Source: Aplysia californica (taxonomy: Eukaryota > Mollusca > Gastropoda > Aplysiida > Aplysiidae). Taken from it: a DNA stretch of 64,000 nt. The stretch is taken from NCBI RefSeq assembly GCF_000002075.1, contig NW_004797297.1, positions 338,411 through 402,410 of the forward strand, written 5' to 3'. The notes below the pieces were generated by a model. That model did no database searches. It saw only the letters and a program-made list of their open reading frames with translations, and had not been told where the DNA came from. Shown here one piece after another: positions 58,705 to 64,000 of the stretch (positions within the stretch are counted from its first letter, which is position 1; every line of letters starts with the position of its first letter). The translations under genes were made by a program, and so were the position numbers.

Positions 58705-61700
58705 AAAATTCAGTCCGTGAATCACCGAACAATGACACGTTGAAGGCTCATTTCTTGGTTCAGGCCTAGCCTGCCGTAATATCATATTTTTAAGTCACTA
58801 GAGTTGTTTATTTTTTTAATTTGACGAAATAGATGGGTAATGCATAAAAACTTGATAGACACAACCATAATGGGAGAAATAAATTAAAATAACTTGCCCA
58901 GTGTACCGCAATGGGAACTGGCTCATTGGAAGCAGTATTTTAAAAAGAAAATTTCTTTTAAATAAATTTTTTTAAAAGCATACAATATTTTTCAGACTAT
59001 CTCCCTTTTCCAGGATTTCGGGACATGCATTTGGACAAATCTCCAGGAGCTAAATAGTTCATGAACAACCCCCCCCCCCCCATGCTTATTCGGGATACCT
59101 TAGCCCACATAACCAAACACTCCTCTGCTCAGAACCTGATAAGCTTATTAAAGGTTACAACGCTACCAGTAATCTTGATCTAGTCTGCTTTGTCTTAGCC
59201 TCTTAGTAGCTTTATTATCACTGAGTAGAATCTAGTAGACCTGCATGTGAGCCTCAACCAGATTGTCTGAAAATTTTGTGCATCCCCCCCCCCGAAAGAG
59301 CTTTTGTAGGTGTCATAAAAGGAAGGACTTCCGAGTAACGAGCGACCACCCCAACAAACACAATATAAAGAAGAGACCTAACCCTAACCCAAACCCTAGC
59401 CCCAAAAAAGAACCTGCAACGGCACTCATGTAAAAAGGCCAGCACAAGTCCAAAATGAAAATAAATTTTAAAAACCCTCAAAAACAAAAAGGAGCAAAAT
59501 ATGGCCTATACTACTTAGCAGCTATAATAGGGTTTGATAAAGTAACACAATAAAATCGGAATATGAATCCTCCATATAGATCTAGTAATCTAAATATAAA
59601 TCTAGAATCTAGACCTAGAAGAACAAGTGAATAGGAATAGGAGGCCTTGAACGAGAAATCCGATTCCGATTCCGAACACTCGAACAGAGAGAGGGACTCA
59701 GCTGAGTCTAAGATTCTGAATAAATAGTTCACACACCTGATGAAATGCTTTTTACCAGCATTAATATTACAGCACAACCTATAATAGGGTTTGACACAAT
59801 AGAATTGGAATATGAATCCTCCACTGGAGTCTATTATGATCTATAAATCTAGATCTAGATCTAGAACAAGTAAAACGGACTCAATCTAAGAATGAATCCA
59901 CATGAACAGTCAACAAACGATCAAAATGGCCGCTCTAACACGAAACTGAAAGTAGATGATTTTTTTCATCGTCCTTTTTCGTGTTCATATTTCTACTCAG
60001 GTTCTGACAATTATGTCGGAAACGCCGACGTCGGCACGAAAACGAAAGTGCCGACAAAGCCAACGGGAGAAAAAGGGGGCACTGGCAGTCGGCCTGGCCT
60101 CGCACTTCAAACATTGACTCATACTCATACAGGTAGGCCTAGCGATAGCATTGGCCGGCTCGCGGGTCGGGTCGCCATTGTCGGATTTCAGACGATTGTC
60201 GGCAAACATGCAGGTCTAATCTAGGCCTACTAAACTGAATGCAGAATGTGTTGACGTGAGTTGAAAAAAGTCTCAATACAACACATAGATCAAATGAATC
60301 ACATACTGGTACATGTAGCTCTAGAATAATGTGCATGTATCCATTTGACATAAATTCGTAACGTTTCTTTATGACACAATTTAGCTCCTGAGGATTTGTC
60401 TTGATGTGTACCTCAAAATCCTGGAGGGAGAGATGATCCTCTTAAAATATCATACTTGTTTTTTTAAAAATTCATTTTGTTAAAAAATTCTTTATAAAAT
60501 GGTCGTAAAAAAAAATTGCAACTTTATCAGGAAAAGAACACTGCTCCCAACGTGCCAGGGCCAGTTTCCGCTGCCGTTTAGCATCGGCAAGTTATATATT
60601 TCTCCCATTATACTTGTGACTGTTGGGCTTACCTGTTTGTTTAATTTATTTAATTAAATTTTAAAAATAACCAACTCCTCTAGTGACTTTAAAAATAAAT
60701 GATATTATGGTAGACTGAGAAATGGACTTTCATCGTGTCTTTGCTAGGTCAAGATTGCTTAAGGGCTGAATTTTGAGGTGCTTTCAAAGTCTCCTTGGAT
60801 TTTTCTTAAGTTTTAACTCCAAGGCACCCTCCATTTTGTCACATTTTCTTTTTAAAATTCACAAAGCACTATTTCTGGGTCAATTTTGTCCATTCTAAAA
60901 CTCAAAGACAGAAGAACAACTCTACTTTCGCCTCGTTTTCAGTCAAGTCTAATCGGACATTCTCCGCAAACCTCGTATAAATGCATACCACGGTTGTGTT
61001 GCGGGTTTGGCGATTGAAACACAGCGCAACTCTGCTCTAGGTGCGAATCGAGAGACTCCTCTCAACGCAGCTCTTTGTATTAAATGGTTTCTTAAATTTT
61101 CAAAATATCTAGTCTAGTATAGATTTCTACATGATCATATCAGTTGTACACTGGTACAGCTGCTGAGCACAGACAGACAAAATTGAACTGAATGAGATGG
61201 GGGCAGTTATATGCCTCTCTCTCTATATATAATCAAAATCAGAAGAAGTACTTACTTTGGATCAAACTTTGGTGTAATGAGAGGTGTTTGTCCCCAATGA
61301 TTCCGATTGATTGTGTTGAGTGGGGTGGCATTTCTGAAAGCACAAAATGAAAAACATCAATTATGCATCATGCATTCCTATTAAAAGATCATGCACAGGA
61401 GTTCGCACGGCATAACTGGCAGGTAGCTGAGCATCGACCATAAAAACCAAAGGATAGTAGAGGAATAACACAGCAATGATATAACAACTACAGAGTAGCA
61501 GAAAATAAACAATTTCTGTAGAATGAGTAAGTAGAAGCATCTAAATACAGCATGCTGCAATCCTCTGTTCATTGACCATATCTTTGGCATCATGGTGAAA
61601 TCAGGCGCTTCTCACAATAATGAAATTGAAGAAACCGCCATTTTCCCATCCGTTATAAAATTTTTAGCTCTATCCTTTTTTTTTTCAGTAGAGGGTTTTA

Positions 61701-63231
61701 CGGCGCTCGCAACTGCAAAAGGTCATATGAGCGCCAAGGGGTGGGTGTCAACTGAGAAGTCTTTACAGGGAATCGGCCAATTTTTTTGTTTTTGTTGGTG
61801 GCATAACACATTCTATTTCCATTTAAAAACAAATTTCTGTGTGGATTTTATTGAAAACCGGTGACCAAAAAAAAATATTTTGAACTTGCAGTTTCTAGGG
61901 ACACTAAGATTTAAGATATGGAAGTCACCAAAAACTTTGGTGGCCCCTTTCCTCGCTAATTTTACCACCTGGGGTCAGGCGACACCCACCTGATATCTTG
62001 ATAGATAGGTATTCTTTTTTTCATAATAATTAAGTAAAACTAACAATTTTAAGATCATGACATGAACAGACTAGCTCTTTTCAACACACAGTTCAGAGAG
62101 TCTAAGGTCACAGAGAGCTTTAAAAAAGGCACTATCAAAAGTTTAATGATACTTTTTTCCTATTAAAAATAAAACAAACTTTTTCCAGCAATAAGTTCCC
62201 CATTTATAGCCATGGCAGAACAGACGCTTTTGTCACCATAAGCCACATAATTGATTCCCTACCATTCAGTTGTATTTTCTTTACTGAGATACTAAAGGAA
62301 CTTTTTACTCGGTAGACATGTCCCTACCCCCACATGACTTTTAACAACAACTAGTAAAGTTCTGTCCCTAATGCTTATACTGAGATGCTCTGAACATGGG
62401 TATACTTATTTTCACATTTGACAGTTTAGTTGCAAACAAGGAACCTCACGTACACAGATCTCTTTGATCGCCTTGTTGATGGGGGTGGCATTGCAGATTT
62501 CACCCGTTTTGTTCCCTGAAAAACATTTGACAGTAGACCTTTTAAGTAATGGCATGACATTTATTGACAAAAATTTACCAAGATAAAGCATACAAATTTT
62601 ACTTTCCATAAAACTGAAATGCAAGGAAGGCTATCAGAATAACAAAATAAATCTGCTATGATGTTATGCAACTTATGATAAAGTCTGCGTAGCTGTCATA
62701 TTTCCAGGCGGCAATCAGAGCTTTTTTAATTCCAACCTCCCCCCTCCCTTTAAAAAAAAACCCCAGCACATAAGTGAAAATACACAAAATGAAAGGCCAC
62801 AATCTGCTAAAGTTACCTTGCTTTGAGAACAAGAAGAAAAAACAAGAATAAAATTATATATGGAGCTGAAATCAGTCAATTATCCCCAATGGAAATAATG
62901 TGACTGGAGTGGGGAAAAATACACAATGACAGGATTTGATTTTCACACTGCATGCGCAAACTGTGCATGTTAATTCAGAACTGGATGTACTCAGGACAAA
63001 CCTCTATGAAAAATATTTAAAACATGAGTAGATTCATGTGATATGGGGGGAAAAAAAGAGATTAGGCTACCCTCCAGAGATCTAAAAATTCAATATCATA
63101 AAATTCCAAGCCATACCCTTTGCTTTGTTCCTGGTGTTTTTGACGGCATCTTCACCTCTGCCTCTTTCTGGTCGACAAAATCCTCACTGTCTTCCTCTGC
63201 TACCAGTTCTAAACCTCCACTTGGTGCAGTG
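56485..63231 (-). CDS. CDCA8: Borealin-like chromosomal passenger complex subunit, 3' part, 5 coding exons
   Basis: Borealin holds survivin and INCENP with Aurora B at centromeres and the midzone. Five in-phase exons (63117-63231, 62454-62515, 61256-61333, 57280-57370, 56485-56613) give the last 157 residues. In order they hold an acidic segment (LVAEEDSEDFVDQKEAEV), a basic Pro/Ser-rich stretch (KRVKSAMPPPSTRRSKRS, compare VKRCPPSKKR in vertebrates), the borealin signature TPLITPKFDPKLPSTP with KPGERLMSIAGSPVQV (compare TPRFDSR...TPAAGERIYNISGNGSPL), and a charged C-terminal helix region. The N-terminal helix that binds survivin and INCENP must lie beyond 64000. Identification rests on motif order, not on a search. 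Introns hold a SINE and a mariner relic. Confidence 0.75.
57280..57370 (-). CDS. CDCA8: Borealin-like exon, LPSTP to GSPVQV
   Basis: Encodes LPSTPDNIREMKPGERLMSI then AGSPVQVDNR. Acceptor CTCAG, donor GTGAGA. It matches the GER...GSPL region of the borealin dimerisation domain. Confidence 0.8.
57500..57985 (+). mobile_element. A2 SINE in a borealin-like intron
   Basis: Same body as the 25971 copy in the opposite orientation: CACTGACTGAAGTGTCTTTA, ACTCTTGTGACCCACTATTT, then the tail GCGAGCGTCGTAAAACCTC. Antisense to the borealin-like gene. A C-run marks its head end near 57560. Confidence 0.8.
58659..58698 (+). repeat. (TA)n microsatellite
   Basis: About 20 TA units in the borealin-like intron between the TPKFDP and LPSTP exons. 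Confidence 0.95.
59522..59870. repeat. Direct repeat pair around TAGATCTAGA runs
   Basis: CTATAATAGGGTTTGA...GGAATATGAATCCTCCA occurs at 59522-59575 and again at 59779-59823, each followed by TAGATCTAG-type runs. Confidence 0.65.
60013..60117 (+). other. Small basic open frame of 34 codons
   Basis: MSETPTSARKRKCRQSQREK then KGALAVGLASHFKH and TGA, preceded by a pyrimidine tract ending CTCAG. Antisense in a borealin-like intron. It may be the start of an element-encoded protein; there is no support for expression. Confidence 0.25.
61256..61333 (-). CDS. CDCA8: Borealin-like exon, TPKFDP motif
   Basis: Encodes NATPLNTINRNHWGQTPLIT then PKFDP, and ends two bases into the next codon at GTAAGT. 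TP-x-FD is the clearest borealin hallmark here. Confidence 0.8.
61688..61782 (-). mobile_element. A2 SINE tail fragment
   Basis: GTAGAGGGTTTTACGGCGCT to GAAGTCTTTACAGGGAATC, the first ~95 bases of an A2 copy counted from its 3' end. Lies in a borealin-like intron. Confidence 0.7.
62454..62515 (-). CDS. CDCA8: Borealin-like exon, basic linker
   Basis: Encodes GTKRVKSAMPPPSTRRSKRS plus two bases of a Val codon. Borders TTCAG and GTACGT. Only this frame joins both neighbours in phase. Confidence 0.75.
63117..63231 (-). CDS. CDCA8: Borealin-like exon, first visible
   Basis: One base completing a codon, then TAPSGGLELVAEEDSEDFVD and QKEAEVKMPSKTPGTKQR. Acceptor TCTCAG, donor GTATGG. The acidic middle matches the Glu-rich linker of vertebrate borealin. 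Confidence 0.75.
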
Positions 63232-63289
63232 CTGAGAATGAAACGATCAAAATGAAAGTACAATTTTTATCCCACAATAACTTCTCACA

Positions 63290-64000
63290 TACAAATTAGT
63301 AGTCTTTCCCTATGTAGTCGCCTCCCACAGTAACACATTTTTGCCATCGGTGTAAGACCTTGAAAAGACCCTGAGAATAGAAAACCCTCTTCATGTCAGG
63401 AAACCAGCTCTCTACCGCTTCTTTGATCTCATTATCACGTTCAAAATGCCTTCCTTTTAAATCCTTTTTCAGTTTGGGGAATATTAAAAAGTCAGAAAGG
63501 ACTAAATCTGGAGAATAGGATGGATGTGGCAAAATTTCAAGGCCACTTTCTCGCGCAATTTCTACAGCTTTTCTTGAAGTGTGTGCTGGCGCGTTGTCGT
63601 GAAGCAGCAAAAGCCTTTTCCGATCTTTCCCCTGCGTTTTTCTTTCATAGCCTCTCGTAATTTCTTTAGTTTAGCTAGTTAGAATAATGGTCTTTGGTGA
63701 CCGTTTATCCATTTTCAAAATAGTTTGTGATAATCACTCCTTCTTGGTCCCCAAAAAACCCTGATAGCATCACTTTTCCTCAGTCTTGATGGCTGCACCG
63801 TTGCCTTCATTGGTGTTGGGGACAAGGGCGATTTCCACTATGTCGATGTAGATTTTGACTCAAGATCGTAGAGGTGGACTAATGTCTTATCCATGGTTAC
63901 AAGTCGTCAAAAAATTTAGTTTTATCCTTTTCCCGTGGACCAAGCAATTCTTGATAACAATCCACATGTTGCACATTTTGAGGAGGAGTCAACAAACGTG
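63290..64000 (-). mobile_element. Decayed mariner (DD34D) transposon, runs off the window
   Basis: The last 104 codons are open: LLLHDNAPAHTSRKAVEIAR, YSPDLVLSDFLIFPKL, and an end WQKCVTVGGDYIGKDY. The Asp of HDNAP and the Asp of LSDF are 35 positions apart, the mariner DD34D spacing. Upstream, a VTMDKTLVHLYD remnant of the WVTGDE block is visible with several frame breaks. It sits in a borealin-like intron and is inactive. Confidence 0.9.

Overview
The window is intron-rich animal nuclear DNA. Its coding sequence is split into many short exons with GT..AG borders. Between and inside the genes lie tRNA-headed SINEs, LINE scraps, TA- and TTAA-flanked DNA transposon relics and simple repeats. 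Protein similarity and the style of the repeats (SINE tails reading GCGAGCGCCGTAAAAC or GCGCTATACAAATGC(ATT)n, and many TAGATC palindromes) suggest a marine invertebrate, probably a gastropod mollusc. That taxonomic guess is inference.

Three host genes can be supported. (1) A complete AP-1 clathrin adaptor gamma subunit (AP1G1) lies on the minus strand. It has 22 coding exons from 34887 down to 11563, every junction keeps the reading frame, and the product is 836 residues with adaptin trunk, hinge and gamma-ear. Its 3' UTR may run on to an overlapping pair of polyadenylation signals near 4190. (2) A plus-strand gene at 51684-52550 has no intron in its coding part. It encodes a 288-residue acidic protein with one C2H2-like finger that I do not recognise. 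(3) The 3' half of a borealin-like gene (CDCA8, chromosomal passenger complex) lies on the minus strand. Its five last coding exons run from 63231 to 56485, and its 5' part is beyond the window edge. Genes 2 and 3 converge on 52.8-56.4 kb. Gene 1 and gene 2 diverge from a 16-kb stretch (35-51 kb) crowded with mobile elements.

Layout: 0.5-4 kb is a cluster of tail-sharing SINEs plus one LINE end. 4.2-11.5 kb is almost free of repeats and fits a long AP1G1 3' UTR. 11.5-34.9 kb is AP1G1, whose introns hold SINEs, a 1.7-kb inverted-repeat element and a hAT-like element with a PIF/Harbinger-like element inside it. 35-51.5 kb is intergenic DNA with MITE families in inverted pairs, a palindrome cluster split by a TTAA-flanked element, tandem duplications and pogo-like MITEs, one of which sits inside a SINE. 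51.6-52.8 kb is the finger gene. 53-53.8 kb is a SINE with a transposon relic inside. 56.4-64 kb is the borealin-like gene, with a SINE and a decayed mariner in its introns.

No prokaryotic features, CRISPR arrays, operons or rRNA genes were seen, and no LTR or virus-like element was recognised. The richest signal is the layered mobile-element archaeology: several insertions nest inside others and still show target-site duplications, which gives relative ages. Exon borders come from splice signals plus protein similarity remembered from known families. No alignment or database search could be run.
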